Shown one piece after another: positions 27,201 to 34,979 of a stretch of DNA of 64,000 nt (positions are counted from its first letter, which is position 1; each line of letters begins with the position of its first letter). A program made the position numbers and the translations under genes. Source of the DNA: Microglena sp. YARC (lineage: Eukaryota > Chlorophyta > Chlorophyceae > Chlamydomonadales > Chlamydomonadaceae); contig CM039462.1 in the NCBI GenBank assembly GCA_022414725.1, positions 121,708,709 to 121,772,708 on the forward strand. The letters run 5' to 3'. The notes beneath the pieces are model-generated. The model made no database searches. It saw only the letters and a list, made by a program, of their open reading frames with translations, and had not been told where the DNA came from.

Positions 27201-29077
27201 TTAAATTCCAGGTGATCTACCAGGTAAGCCCTTAAAATTAAACGTTAAGTCGTTAAAATTCCAGATGATCTACCAGGTAAGCCATTTAAATTCTTTACTA
27301 AAGCATGCTTGCATTAGCTGCATATCTCGCCCCGTCATCCATGTTCCCCATCATCCATGTTTGCTCCCAGCTCCCCAGCATGCTTGCAACAAGCAAGTGG
27401 CTTGAAGCCTGTTTGCAGCAAGCATGCTTGCAACATGCAGGGGACTTGCAGCCTGCTTGTTGCAAGTAGGCTGCATGCATGCTTGCAACCTGCTTGCAGG
27501 CCAAATGTGGCTTAGTGCACGAAAGGACGTACTAGGCCAAAGTTACCATTTACATACAATATCATATGATGCAATTTTTATGGTATCATATGATATCATA
27601 CTCGCCTTTGGTCAACATCATACGATATGCCGGTTCCTAGATATAGCCTACCCCAGGCCAAATGTGGCTTAGTATGCATTTAGCGGCTAGAGGTAAGCAG
27701 GCAACTCATTGTTGCAAGCCCGCGCCATCACAGGCTTAATCACCGACGACTAGCCTGGATCTCGAAATTTAAATTGATTACATGGCTCCAGCCTTTGTAG
27801 TCATCGGCAGTAACATCAACATTCCAAACATTGCTCGAGTCATAATATAGTTATCCAATATTTCTGGCTGAGCCCCCCCTTCTGGGGGGGCAGGAGCCCC
27901 CAGGGTTACCCCTTTGTTCGGTTGATTGTTTGTTTGATTGATTGTCGGCAATCAACCCTGGCCCTGCCCAAGTCGTCGACCCAGGCTTTAGTTTGCTGCA
28001 CTCGATTCCAGTGCCACCTGTCGCTCCGATAGTAGACACTCTCCGCCAACATTCCGTGTCGCTTTGTATTCCGTGAGCTTGAACTGGAGCTTTTCTTATC
28101 AGGTATCAGTAGCAGCTTCTAGGCAGCTCCCCTGGCTTGCTACCCGGCAAAACCAATAGCAACGTATCGCGTCTGAACACTGACAAAATTATTTTTGGAC
28201 ACTGTTGAGATCTTGGGGCTTGGCCCAGTGGCGGGCTCAGGAAGCTGCCTAGAAGCTGCTGCTCTTAGCGGAAAAGAAAAGCTATAGCTTGAACTTGTAT
28301 TTAGTTGCCTGCTTGAACATGAACTTACAATACATTATTATTATATTGCATTATTTTTCATTACATTATTAACGATTTATTATCACATTAGGCTGCATTA
28401 GGGTTTAATGTAATGTAATGGGAGTTTACATTACATTATAAACATTACACTGCATAATTTACATTATGCAGTGTATGGGGATTTATATTCCATTGTTTAC
28501 AGTGCATTGTTAAAGGCTCGTGGGAAGGCAGTTGCTAACCCAAGACAAGCACACTCCACACAGGGGGGGGTCTAACAACCATTCTCCAGCTGAAAGGCAA
28601 TTTCTTTTCTTACAAGAAGGATGGGTCTCCATGTGCTAGCCCTACATTCAAAGATTTGGTCGATGCGATCGGCGGAATCACTCCTACATAAGGAGGGCAT
28701 AAGCAAGTGCCTCGGAAGTCGGAAGTGAAACAAAGGAGCAGAGGAGCAAAACGAAAATGGTACATTGGCCCAATGCAGATGACTGCATGTATTGTAAAAG
28801 TCCAGAGGTATCCAAATAGGCTAAAGGGACTTGCCCAACCTTTTAAACAGGAAAGGTCATTTATGAAACAAGCACTGGTGAACTGAACCCATTGCAGGTT
28901 ACTGTTGAGAGTGCACGGCTGACGATTCCTGAGGACAACCCGCGATGCCCGCCTCCTATGCAACGCCTCATCGCTAGCTGCTGGAACGAAGCTCCCAAGG
29001 ATAGGCCTACAGCTTGGGAGATCCAGAAGCAGCTAGACTCCATTTTGGAGACTACATTGGAATCCGCGCAATCCTGA
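7006..29077 (+). CDS. Receptor-like Ser/Thr kinase (TKL type) with Pro-rich, SEA-like ectodomain; 13 exons
   Basis: I assembled this gene by hand. Proposed exons: 7006-7228, 8535-10580, 12170-12366, 14177-14478, 15280-15442, 16508-17568, 19327-19551, 20627-21050, 23702-23903, 24416-24665, 25861-26006, 27051-27113 and 28898-29077. Every junction has GT-AG ends, and all twelve phases agree. The product is about 1,826 residues: signal peptide, Pro-rich rod, SEA-like fold, second Pro stretch, one TM helix followed by RRR, a Ser/Thr/Pro-rich juxtamembrane region, then a kinase with GAGATG loop, VAVK lysine, [14 protein letters not shown] and the late DRP arginine. All catalytic residues are present, so an active plasma-membrane Ser/Thr kinase is inferred. 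One frame conflict remains at the end of exon 2. The kinase half is secure; exon 1 is the least certain. The ligand is unknown. Confidence 0.85.
7563..8352. repeat. CATGCACATGCT-type minisatellite in intron 1
   Basis: Almost 800 bp of alternating CATGCACATGCT and CATACTTACATG words. It gives long His/Met/Ala-rich or Met-X-Met open frames on both strands that are not genes. It fills most of intron 1 (7229-8534). Confidence 0.95.
8535..10580 (+). CDS. Exon 2: Pro-rich extracellular rod and start of SEA-like domain
   Basis: The acceptor CCCCGCCTGTAG at 8523-8534 follows a long pyrimidine tract. About 650 residues of Pro/Ser/Ala follow, with [13 protein letters not shown] repeats, PPPAAAA blocks and SPPPSTPL blocks, as in algal hydroxyproline-rich wall glycoproteins. 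The main frame stops at 10531. The next 50 bases clearly code in the +1 frame ([13 protein letters not shown], then KDAFINALA), matching the next exon in phase 0. So there is either an uncalled short intron or a 1-nt slip in C-rich DNA upstream of about 10500. The donor is GCG/GTGGGT at 10581. Confidence 0.75.
10581..12169. repeat. Intron 2: AT microsatellite, 21-bp minisatellite, poly-C, exon-start echoes
   Basis: Holds a (TAA)n/(TAATA)n tract (10681-10770), a 21-bp minisatellite (about 10787-10965, unit ATCCACCTACCATCCCTACAC-like), a dispersed-repeat copy (10981-11110), CCCTAAA motifs (11800-11860) and a 33-base C run (12007-12039). Two decayed copies of the start of exon 3, each with its own CCTCCAG acceptor, lie near 11920-11970 and 12043-12093. 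Confidence 0.8.
12170..12366 (+). CDS. Exon 3: core of SEA-like extracellular domain
   Basis: Acceptor ATCCTCCAG/G at 12169, phase 0; donor TTCCAG/GTGTGT at 12367, phase 2. It encodes [13 protein letters not shown], a loop, then [16 protein letters not shown] and a helix [19 protein letters not shown]. Joined to the end of exon 2 this gives a beta-alpha-beta-beta-alpha-beta pattern like SEA-type membrane-proximal domains of algal surface proteins. The domain name is a structural guess. Confidence 0.75.
12367..14176. repeat. Intron 3: GT-rich satellites and serial echoes of both flanking exon edges
   Basis: Echoes of the exon 3 end (GACGTGTTCCCTTCCAG then GT) occur at about 12480-12531, 12605-12655, 13165-13207, 13305-13326 and 13395-13416, separated by (GT)n tracts. 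Echoes of the exon 4 start (CTCTTTCAG then GTGCCTACTCATCAA) occur six times with AGs near 13753, 13840, 13927, 13989, 14051 and 14113, before the real one at 14176. Their units are 62-63 or 87 bp. Confidence 0.85.
14177..14478 (+). CDS. Exon 4: end of SEA-like domain and second Pro-rich stalk
   Basis: Acceptor CTCTCTCAG at 14176; the first base completes an Arg codon started in exon 3 (phase 2). Encodes [12 protein letters not shown], the last strand of the membrane-proximal domain, then about 80 residues of PPPP/PAPA stalk ending PPPEDS. Donor G/GTGAGA at 14479, phase 1. Read through, the frame would stop at 14501, which supports splicing here. Confidence 0.8.
14479..15279. repeat. Intron 4: GTGCTGGTGTGGGCAT minisatellite and one exon-start echo
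   Basis: About 14505-15060 is a 16-20 bp GT-rich minisatellite; both strands stay open by chance, giving Cys/Val/Trp-rich or His/Thr-rich artefacts. A decayed copy of the exon 5 start (CTCCATGTCTTCAG followed by CCTCATCTGC) lies near 15163-15200, about 100 bp before the real acceptor. Confidence 0.85.
15280..15442 (+). CDS. Exon 5: transmembrane helix
   Basis: Acceptor CCATGTCTTCAG at 15279, phase 1 with exon 4; donor ACAG/GTAGGG at 15443, phase 2. Encodes a single hydrophobic span ([20 protein letters not shown] and on to VMFV) followed directly by [14 protein letters not shown], a strong stop-transfer signal. This places the Pro-rich/SEA part outside and the kinase inside, a type I topology. 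Confidence 0.85.
15443..16507. repeat. Intron 5: SINE-like repeat with long (CATA)n tail, CCCTAAA motifs
   Basis: 15505-15650 is a copy of a dispersed SINE-like family (core CCCTTCCTG...TTGGCCTACCCCTGGACTG), followed by an expanded (CATA)n tail to about 15770. A small palindromic element, ends AAGGCTGTCA and TTGACAGCCCT, lies at about 15838-15892. 16300-16400 carries scattered CCCTAAA/CCCTGAA words. No exon copies were noticed in this intron. Confidence 0.75.
16508..17568 (+). CDS. Exon 6: cytoplasmic juxtamembrane region, Ser/Thr/Pro-rich
   Basis: Acceptor CTGAACTGCAG at 16507, phase 2; donor CCCCAA/GTAAAG at 17569, phase 1. About 354 residues of low-complexity Gly/Ser/Thr/Pro sequence without hydrophobic spans. 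Near the end, [11 protein letters not shown] and [11 protein letters not shown] recur with SSPTRN variants: these are proline-directed or basophilic phosphorylation-type motifs (inference). The region is predicted to be disordered and regulatory. Confidence 0.8.
17569..19326. repeat. Intron 6: TA-rich palindromic tract, CCCTAGG repeats, (CATT)n
   Basis: Contains a dispersed-repeat copy (17652-17725), a TATATA/TATATCC tract (about 17930-18225) flanked by duplicated sequence ending CAATTTGAACAACCC, a three-copy repeat of CCCTAGGAGCGTTACTGCG type (18497-18655), and (CATT)n at 19183-19268 close to the acceptor. No exon-edge copies were found here. Confidence 0.7.
19327..19551 (+). CDS. Exon 7: juxtamembrane region, charged segment
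   Basis: Acceptor CCCCCTCCTAG at 19326, phase 1; donor CACAAG/GTAAGG at 19552, phase 1. Encodes 75 residues with a Ser-rich start and an acidic helix-like end ([18 protein letters not shown]). Three decayed copies of the exon 3-prime part plus the donor follow in the intron. Confidence 0.8.
19552..20626. repeat. Intron 7: three decayed copies of exon 7 end; MITE-like element
   Basis: Copies of the last 80-90 bases of exon 7 with donor follow at about 19644-19733 (well preserved), 19826-19905 (deletion, stop) and 19980-20060 (highly decayed). 20439-20580 is an inverted-repeat element with CATTCAGCGGATGA-type ends, also seen at 29780 and 57246. Confidence 0.85.
20627..21050 (+). CDS. Exon 8: juxtamembrane Tyr/Ser-rich region up to the kinase
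   Basis: Acceptor CTACCTGCAG at 20626, phase 1; donor GGCAA/GTGAGT at 21051, phase 2. About 141 residues rich in Ser, Tyr, Gly and Gln ([18 protein letters not shown]), ending [11 protein letters not shown], the usual linker into a TKL kinase N-lobe. Confidence 0.85.
21051..23701. other. Intron 8 (2.65 kb): hAT-type element, minisatellites, four exon 9 echoes
   Basis: Contains an inverted-repeat element (about 21069-21262), a dispersed-repeat copy (21292-21365), a 24-bp AAACCATGATAC minisatellite (21361-21650), an 891-bp hAT-type element (21744-22634), another dispersed-repeat copy (22950-23035) and four decayed copies of the exon 9 start at about 23096, 23272, 23411 and 23561. Confidence 0.8.
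21744..22634. mobile_element. Nonautonomous hAT-type element, 891 bp, 8-bp target duplication
   Basis: Ends are TAGGGTTGGGAAGC and (complement) TAAGGTTGAGCCGAC, flanked by a perfect 8-bp direct repeat TCTATGAG (21736-21743 and 22635-22642). Subterminal regions at both ends are packed with CGTATAAACGTATG-type words in opposite orientation. There is no transposase frame; the interior holds a 62-bp tandem duplication around 22090-22215. YARNG ends with an 8-bp duplication indicate hAT. Confidence 0.85.
23702..23903 (+). CDS. Exon 9: kinase subdomains I-III
   Basis: Acceptor CAACACAG at 23701, phase 2; donor AACGTG/GTAAGG at 23904, phase 0. Encodes the Gly-rich loop [12 protein letters not shown], the ATP-binding lysine in VVAVKVI, and the alpha-C glutamate in [16 protein letters not shown]. 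The preceding intron has four decayed copies of its first 70 bases, in which the sequence equivalent to GTGTTCAAG has become GTGTTCTAG (a stop). Confidence 0.92.
24416..24665 (+). CDS. Exon 10: kinase subdomains IV-VII (catalytic loop, DFG)
   Basis: Acceptor CTCATTGCAG at 24415, phase 0; donor TTTG/GTGCGG at 24666, phase 1. Encodes [19 protein letters not shown], then [18 protein letters not shown] with the catalytic Asp, and KISDFG; the last Gly is completed by exon 11. The Lys two after the catalytic Asp marks Ser/Thr specificity. Confidence 0.93.
24666..25860. repeat. Intron 10: echoes of exon 10 end and exon 11 start
   Basis: Decayed copies of the exon 10 end (GCTGGA, then AAGATTTCGGATTTTGGTGC) lie at about 24803-24865 and 25140-25190. 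Decayed copies of the exon 11 start lie at about 25515-25560 and 25635-25735; the second keeps a CAG acceptor and a recognisable frame but lacks the TVAYMAPE match. Trinucleotide (GCT/GAT)n sequence lies at 25250-25360. Confidence 0.85.
25861..26006 (+). CDS. Exon 11: kinase activation loop and APE motif
   Basis: Acceptor CTGTACTGCAG at 25860, phase 1; donor ATCTTG/GTGGGT at 26007, phase 0. Encodes [14 protein letters not shown], then GTVAYMAPE and DIFSFGVIL, the activation segment, APE motif and alpha-F region. It is the third and only intact copy in a tandem series. Confidence 0.92.
26007..27050. repeat. Intron 11: serial echoes of exon 11 end; SINE-like repeat
   Basis: Decayed copies of the exon 11 end and donor (GTCATCTTGGTGGGTGCT type) lie near 26045, 26195-26255, 26420-26465, 26548 and 26638, mixed with G/T-rich simple sequence. 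26799-26948 is a plus-strand copy of the SINE-like family with CATACATA tail. Confidence 0.8.
27051..27113 (+). CDS. Exon 12: kinase subdomain X (21 codons)
   Basis: Acceptor GACCTGCAG at 27050 and donor ACCAG/GTAAGC at 27114, both phase 0. Encodes [20 protein letters not shown] plus Q, the alpha-F to alpha-G segment. It is followed by three near-copies of its last 20 bases with donor (about 27150, 27208, 27258). Confidence 0.9.
27114..28897. other. Intron 12: exon-end echoes, inverted-repeat elements, SINE-like repeat at the acceptor
   Basis: Three echoes of exon 12 end by 27290. Then CTTGCAACATGC-type repeats (27300-27510), a half copy of the 43266-type MITE (about 27535-27650), a dispersed-repeat copy (27777-27845), an inverted-repeat element (about 28088-28284, ends AGCTTTTCTT, arms AGCAGCTTCTAGGCAGCT) and a minus-strand SINE-like copy (28785-28890) that stops 7 bases before the exon 13 acceptor. 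Confidence 0.75.
28898..29077 (+). CDS. Exon 13: kinase subdomain XI and C-terminus
   Basis: Acceptor CCATTGCAG at 28897, phase 0. Encodes the alpha-G/H-I region with [20 protein letters not shown] followed by PTAWEI, the conserved late Arg included, and 17 residues after the kinase fold. The stop TGA is at 29075-29077. No polyadenylation signal could be assigned. Confidence 0.92.
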   Translation, partial: VTVESARLTIPEDNPRCPPPMQRLIASCWNEAPKDRPTAWEIQKQLDSILETTLESAQS

Positions 29078-30117
29078 TAGGCTAGAGTTGTCTTCATAGT
29101 TCGAGGTTGAGCACATCCCTCCAAACAAATTGGGGCCAAATTGAATTTCAAACTGGTAAACATGGCTCCAGCCAACGATTTGGCTGCTCGCCGTCTTGGG
29201 CATTAACATTAGCAATTCAATTCCTTGAAGCCAAATTGGCTGTTTCTGGAATACAGCAGACGTGTTTGTTTGTTACAGTGCAGGGGGGTGACAAATAGGC
29301 TGGAGGGACTTGCCCAATCTTGGAATTGGGAGGGGCTAAAAAGGAATGTCACTGATGAACTGAACCCCAAACAATAATTTACAGGGGGCCCTAAGTTCTT
29401 GGGCCCTAACATATAGCGCAGGCGTGATGCCTTATTTGTTCTTAGATGGTCATATTAGCTTGCTTGATTCAATATTGCCTATCCATTTTTCAGGATTAGT
29501 TGGATGACCCCTCCCGGATGTTGTGGAACAGGCTTGTTTGTGGGCAACAATAGCCTGCGGACGACAATGTAATGTAATTGGTTGGCTCGAAGCTGATCTT
29601 TGTTATTTTTTGTTACGGTACATGGCTCCAGCAGTCTTCGACAGTAACACCATCAATTCAAATCAGTGACGTTTAGACAAACATTTATTATCAATAACTT
29701 CAACTTGATTACCGTACAGGGCTCCAGCAGTCCATCCAGTGATTTGGATGCTCATTGTCTTGTGCAGGAACATTAAATTAATTCAGCGGATAGTTTGGTT
29801 TGGGTTTTCGAAACCCTTGTTCGTTAGATCGTTTTTCGAACTGAAGTATTTGGCCTTATAATTCCGACGTCTTGGCCCAAAAATCGGGAAGTCTTGTACT
29901 TGTCGGGAATTATGCCTGAAAAAGCTGAGGTACGATCTGCAAGACCAAATTCATCCGCTGAATTGTTGTGACAAGTCACAGCAAAGCATACCCGAATGGA
30001 AAAATATACAGATTTTTGATTGAGAGAGTAGCCTATCAAATATGTTTGTTTGTTTGTGCGTCTCAAAACAACATTTTCAGGGTTCACTTTAAATCACAAG
30101 AAACGAAACATGGTATA
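29078..30117. other. Intergenic, repeat-derived
   Basis: Three copies of the ACATGGCTCCAGCC dispersed repeat (29153-29216, 29612-29662, 29699-29775), a minus-strand SINE-like copy (29275-29385), and an inverted-repeat element at 29780-29964 with AATTCAGCGGAT ends on both sides. No gene. Confidence 0.7.
29780..29964. mobile_element. MITE-like element, ATTCAGCGGAT inverted ends (family also at 20439 and 57246)
   Basis: 185 bp beginning AATTCAGCGGATAG and ending, as reverse complement, AATTCAGCGGATGA. The copies at 20439-20580 and 57246-57412 share these ends and an internal TTGGGTTTTCGAA/TTGGCC region. The target duplication is not clear, so the superfamily is unassigned. Confidence 0.7.
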
Positions 30118-30366
30118 TGTTATTCACCGGGTTTCGCCGGTTCACCTAGAGTGACTTAGAGTGCACAGGTTTCCCTCCCTGCTGCACTGTACTGCTGTGC
30201 CGCTGCCAGCTATGGCACGGACTCTGATGCAGGTACCATGAGGTACCGCGGCATCTCAGTACTTTCTCCTAGCGCATTGATCGAATGCTTTATCTAACTG
30301 TAAAGATCTTATCCTTACTGACTTCCCCTCGTCTCTGTGCTCTGCACATAACTCCGGAAATTCACA
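30118..30366 (+). repeat. 5-prime LTR of the Copia element
   Basis: 249 bp, TG...CA ends. A diverged, interrupted LTR of the same family lies at 58077-58227 plus 63038-63132. Confidence 0.95.
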
Positions 30367-30832
30367 GGTTACGGTCCCATTCGCTTTAGATTGGCCTTGC
30401 TTTAACGGTGTCTCGAGCAAAGGACATTTTGATTGTTGTCGTGCGGAAAGCTACATTTGAAAGGATCGAGTAAGGCTCTCCAACCCTGCGACAAGAACCT
30501 CCCAATTGGGATACCTTTTCTTGTGCGCAACCATCATCCGCATTCGGATTGATTATGCTCCATTGAGCCTCAAGCTGTCTTCCAGCAACCCCCACTGACA
30601 ACACATCTCCAAGACCACTGCGCCCCCCACCACACCCCTCCCCATCTCCCACGTCCCGTTGCGTGAAACCTCAACCTCAGCCGCTCTCAACCATCTCCTG
30701 ACCTATCAACCCTCCAGATCACTCCCCAGTTGGCCTTCACCTCCAACTATCTACTGCTCCTCCCGCCCCTACGTCCCGTTGCATCAGCAACCTCCGCCGC
30801 CCCATACCTACAACTGTTGCTTCGCCATCGCT

Positions 30833-31249
30833 ATGAGGCATGCTACAACCAACGAGACGGACCGTCCTCAGACCTTCATCTTCCACCAACACTTCTTTCA
30901 TGAGTGGCTTGAATCTATGGAAGCTGAACTCAAGGTATCCCACTGTCACTTTTCCCCTGGATCTAACAGCCTGCCTAAGTTTCAGATTGAATACATCCTT
31001 GCGCATCTTTCAGAACCTATCAGAAAGGAATACAAGCACCACAATGATCCAGACGAAATACTAGAAGCACTCAGATCCAAATACGACCTCAAATCCAAAC
31101 CTCGGCAGCAATCACCTGTCGCAGCCAAATCAGCCGCATCCAATGTCCCAGCATACGACGGACTTGCACCACCTACCCCAACTGCATCTAATCCTACATC
31201 GTATGCCCTCCATGCCTCCCCACGCACAGATCGCATGGCAGTCAATTGA
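30833..31249 (+). pseudogene. Copia gag-like region, ends at nonsense codon in protease motif
   Basis: The ATG at 30833 opens a 138-codon frame with a short gag-like segment (FHEWLESMEAEL, then SEPIRKEYKHHNDPDEILEAL). It stops at TGA 31247-31249. The very next codons encode IMDAGATSHMTG, the retropepsin active site (D-S/A-G-A-T-S-H-M). The TGA sits where Copia proteases usually carry Trp, so a TGG to TGA change is likely. No CCHC zinc knuckle was seen. Confidence 0.75.
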
Positions 31250-32506
31250 ATCATGGACGCAGGAGCTACCTCCCACATGACAGGACTACAGGAGACGAAT
31301 CACAGTTGTATGACATACACGACATATTCCCTCATATCAAAGTTCAAACTGCATCAGGACATACTCACATTACCAGATCTGGAAACGCTCTGATCAGAGG
31401 AGACAATGGAGTGATTCACAACATCAGAAATGTTCACCTCAATGATGACCCAAACACACCAAACCCTTATGTCAATGGCTGCAGCCATCAAAGCTAATCC
31501 TTCTATGTCAGTTAATTTTGATTCCCAATCTTGCACCATGACCATCAACAACAAAGTCATCATAACTGGATCAAAGAACAGAAACCTCTACCTCACCCCC
31601 ACCCTTGTCCCTGACAATACCCTTATCCATGGGACGTGTCTGAACATAGCCATGGCCGCCATTTCCAGAACCACACCCCAAACAGCAGAACTTCTTCACA
31701 ACAGATATGGTCACCTTGCATACAGCAGTTTAGTTATACTTATTTCTGAACACATGGTCATAGACACAGATGTCACTACTGCAGCCTGCAACAAAATGAA
31801 GAAGCATACGTGTGAAGTATGTGTCCTCTCAAAAATGGACAAAAAGCCCTACCCTACCTCATCCACACGTGCAAAAAGACCAATGGCAATCCTCCACATT
31901 GACATGAGTGGAAAGATGAAAGTGCCAAGTCTGAATGGCAGCATATACTTCCAAGGCATTCTAGATGACCACTCAAAGTACTCAATAGTCACATTCCATA
32001 AAAACAAATACAGTGTACCCAAAGAAACCATGCATGAACTGGAACGGTATGAAGTCCTGATAGAAAACAAAATAGGCACTATTTTCTGTGACAATGGATC
32101 AGAGTACACCTGCACCCGATTCCAAAACTGGTGCAAAAATAAAGGCATTACCCTCAACTTCACAGTCCCTAACAATCCAGCCACAAATGGAGGAGCAGAG
32201 CGTCTCAACCGCACCCTCCATGACAGAAGCACTGCACTCCTCATCTCATCCAAATTTCCTGAAAGATACTGGGCTGACATGGTCAAAAATGCTAGCATCC
32301 TAAGAAACCTCAGCCCCACTTCTGGCTCAGACAAAACTCCCTATGAAATGTTCCATGGAGTCAAGCCTAAGATTGATCACCTCAGAACCATTGGGTGCAC
32401 AGCCTACGTCCACATACCACCCAAATCCAGGACATGGAAGTTTGCACCATCAGCCAAAATCACAAGACTCCTTGGTTACTCACACATCAGAAAAGCTTAC
32501 AGATAG
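31250..32506 (+). pseudogene. Copia protease and integrase region, frameshifted
   Basis: After the protease motif the frame shifts near 31300 and again near 31465. From 31430 a long frame carries the pre-integrase HHCC finger (LLHNRYGHL, then HTCEVCVLSK) and the integrase core with Asp in HIDMSGK, Asp in FCDNGSEY and Glu in GGAERLNRTLHD, followed by the DKTPYEMFHG and GCTAYVHIP boxes. It ends with a premature TAG at 32504-32506, where one extra base separates it from the RT frame. Confidence 0.9.
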
Positions 32507-34634
32507 AGTTGTAGACTCCAACCATAAGATTTTTGATGCTAGAGACATCACCTTCAATGAGTCTGAGAACCTGGCAGGAAAGAACGGATTCCCAGGTCCA
32601 GATGCTGTGATCCTAGGCATGTATGAAGAAGACACCCCTGGTGAACCTGATGAAGACACTCCCTCACCTTCCCACTCTCCCTCAGAAAACAAAGCCATTG
32701 AAGTCATACGGGAAAGAAACAAGGCAAACATGGGAGCATGGGGAACACCAGAAGATATAGATGATAGCTACCTGCCCAGTTCAATGCACCAGCAAGGGAC
32801 CATTATTGCCCCACAGCAGAGTGCACCTCAACCCAACAATACTGTTGAACAAGGAAATGAACACAACCCCACTCAATCTCAGACAAATGATCTCCCCAAC
32901 CTCATGGCATCACAAGACAATGCACCAGCACATGCACTCACCTCTCCTGCACCAGCAGCACAACAAGCCACTACCCCTCCACCAGAAGCTGCTCTAACAC
33001 AACCCCGCCGTAGTGGAAGAGAAAGGCATGCACCTAACCACCTAGCATTCCTAGCTGCAGACCAGATAATCATACCCAAGAATGAAAGAGAAGCACTGGC
33101 TGGCCCTCAAGCCAAAGAATGGAAGTCTGCCATGAATGAAGAATTAGCAGCACTAGCAGAAATGAACACCTGGACATTAGCAGAACTCCCACACGGAGCC
33201 AAAGCCATTGGAACTAAATGGGTCTTTGATATCAAGCAATCAGTGGATGGCCAGCTAGTCAGATACAAAGCCCGTTTAGTAGCAAAAGGATATGCCCAAC
33301 GCCCTGGCATGGACTATGATGAAGTCTTTGCACCAGTTGCCAAATATGCTACCATCAGGTACATCCTGTCCATGGCTACAGACCCCTCAGCACACCTTGC
33401 CCAGCTTGACGTCTCCACAGCATTCCTCAATGGAGTGGTGGAAGAGGAACTGTACTGTTCTCAACCCCCAGGGTTTGAAAGAGATCACAGGGTTCGCCGC
33501 ATGTGGAAATGCCTCTATGGTCTGAAGCAAGCATCAAGGCAATGGTATCTAAAAGTCAAGGAGGATATGACAGCCATTGGCTTCAGAGAAGTTGATGTTG
33601 ACCAGGGCCTCTTCCTGCTCCCTGGACCAACTACAAGACCCCTCATCTGGGTCCTCCTCTGGGTCGATGACTTTCTCCTGCTGTCCTTTGACAAGAACAT
33701 CCTGCAGCAGTACAAAGAGAAAACCATGAAGCTCTACAAGACCAGAGACCTTGGAGAACCATCTGTCTTTGTAGGCTATGAGATCACCAGAGATGCAACT
33801 GCTGGAACACTCCACATCTGTCAATCCAGGTTCACCCAATACCTACTCAGAGCACATAGCATGCTCCCTGAGCCCAACAGCACCAGGTTCCCCATCCCAC
33901 TGCAGCCTGATGCCCCCCTCCCTTATCCTGAAAAGGACACCCCAGACACTGGTCTCCCCCTTGCCCAGATTGTAGGATCCCTCAACTACCTGGCAGTCAA
34001 CACCAGACCTGACATTGCCCAAGCTGTTAACAGATTGGCCAGGCACAGTGCCCACCCCCTCCATGACCACATGGAAGCTGCAACTGGTATTCTCAAGTAC
34101 CTCTCCAACACCCCTGACCATGGGATCACCTACACCCACTCCAAGAAGCTCCTCACTGGCTATAGTGACTCTGACCATGCTGCCTGCCCTATCACAAGGA
34201 AGTCAACAACAGGCTATGTCTTCCTCAACCAGGGGGGTGCCATCTCATGGGCATCCAAAATCCAAGCATCTGCCACTGCCCTGTCCACCACAGAAGCTGA
34301 GTTCATGGCAGCCACCTCTGCAGCCCAAGAAGGAATGTGGTTGAGGAAACTACAATTCTCTGCCACAGGTACCATGCCCCCTGCACTCACCATTAATGGT
34401 GACAATCAAGCTGCACTCAGTGCATGGAACCAAGAGAAGCTCTCCTCAAGGCTCAAGCATATGGAAACAAGATTCCACTTCCTTAAAGAGCAAACCAAGA
34501 AAGAAGGCATCAAGCTCAACTGGATCCCCACTGCTGCCAACATGGCTGACATGCTCACCAAAGCCCTGCCCAGATCCAAGTTCTGTGCATTCAGAGAGCA
34601 GATTGGCTGCACTGGCAAGCTCAAGCTCGACTAA
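32507..34634 (+). pseudogene. Copia reverse transcriptase and RNase H region
   Basis: Open from at least 32510 to the TAA at 34632. A Pro/Gln/Ala-rich linker precedes RT with NEELAALAEMNTW, KARLVAKGYAQ, LDVSTAFLNG, CLYGLKQASRQW and the catalytic WVDDFLLLS box (usual Y/WVDD). RNase H follows, with GYSDSDHAAC, KSTTGYVF, TTEAEFMA and NGDNQAAL, all catalytic acids present. This part is intact; the defects lie upstream, so this copy cannot make a full polyprotein without recoding. Confidence 0.93.
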
Positions 34635-34979
34635 TCTTGTCAATATTCCTGAAACCCTCTGAGATCATTCTACATTCCTTGACAGATCCAAGATCCAGAC
34701 TTTTCCTAGATATTGATTGATTGCTCCATGACTGACTGCTTTCTTCTATTCTAGTTTAGACCTGAACAGAGATCCTGTCTCACAGGATATTCTTGAACCA
34801 TCTCTTCCTACATCTGAGCACCCTTCTGCCTGCCCTATTAAGTCAGTCTACCAGTCAGTCAAGTTTTATCTTACATAGCATAGCTGCTTATGAATTTTTA
34901 GAGTCCCTCTAGTTTTCTTTAGACTCCTCTAATTCCCAGAATTCTCCAGCATGAAGAATGCCAGGAATTGGGGGGGGGG

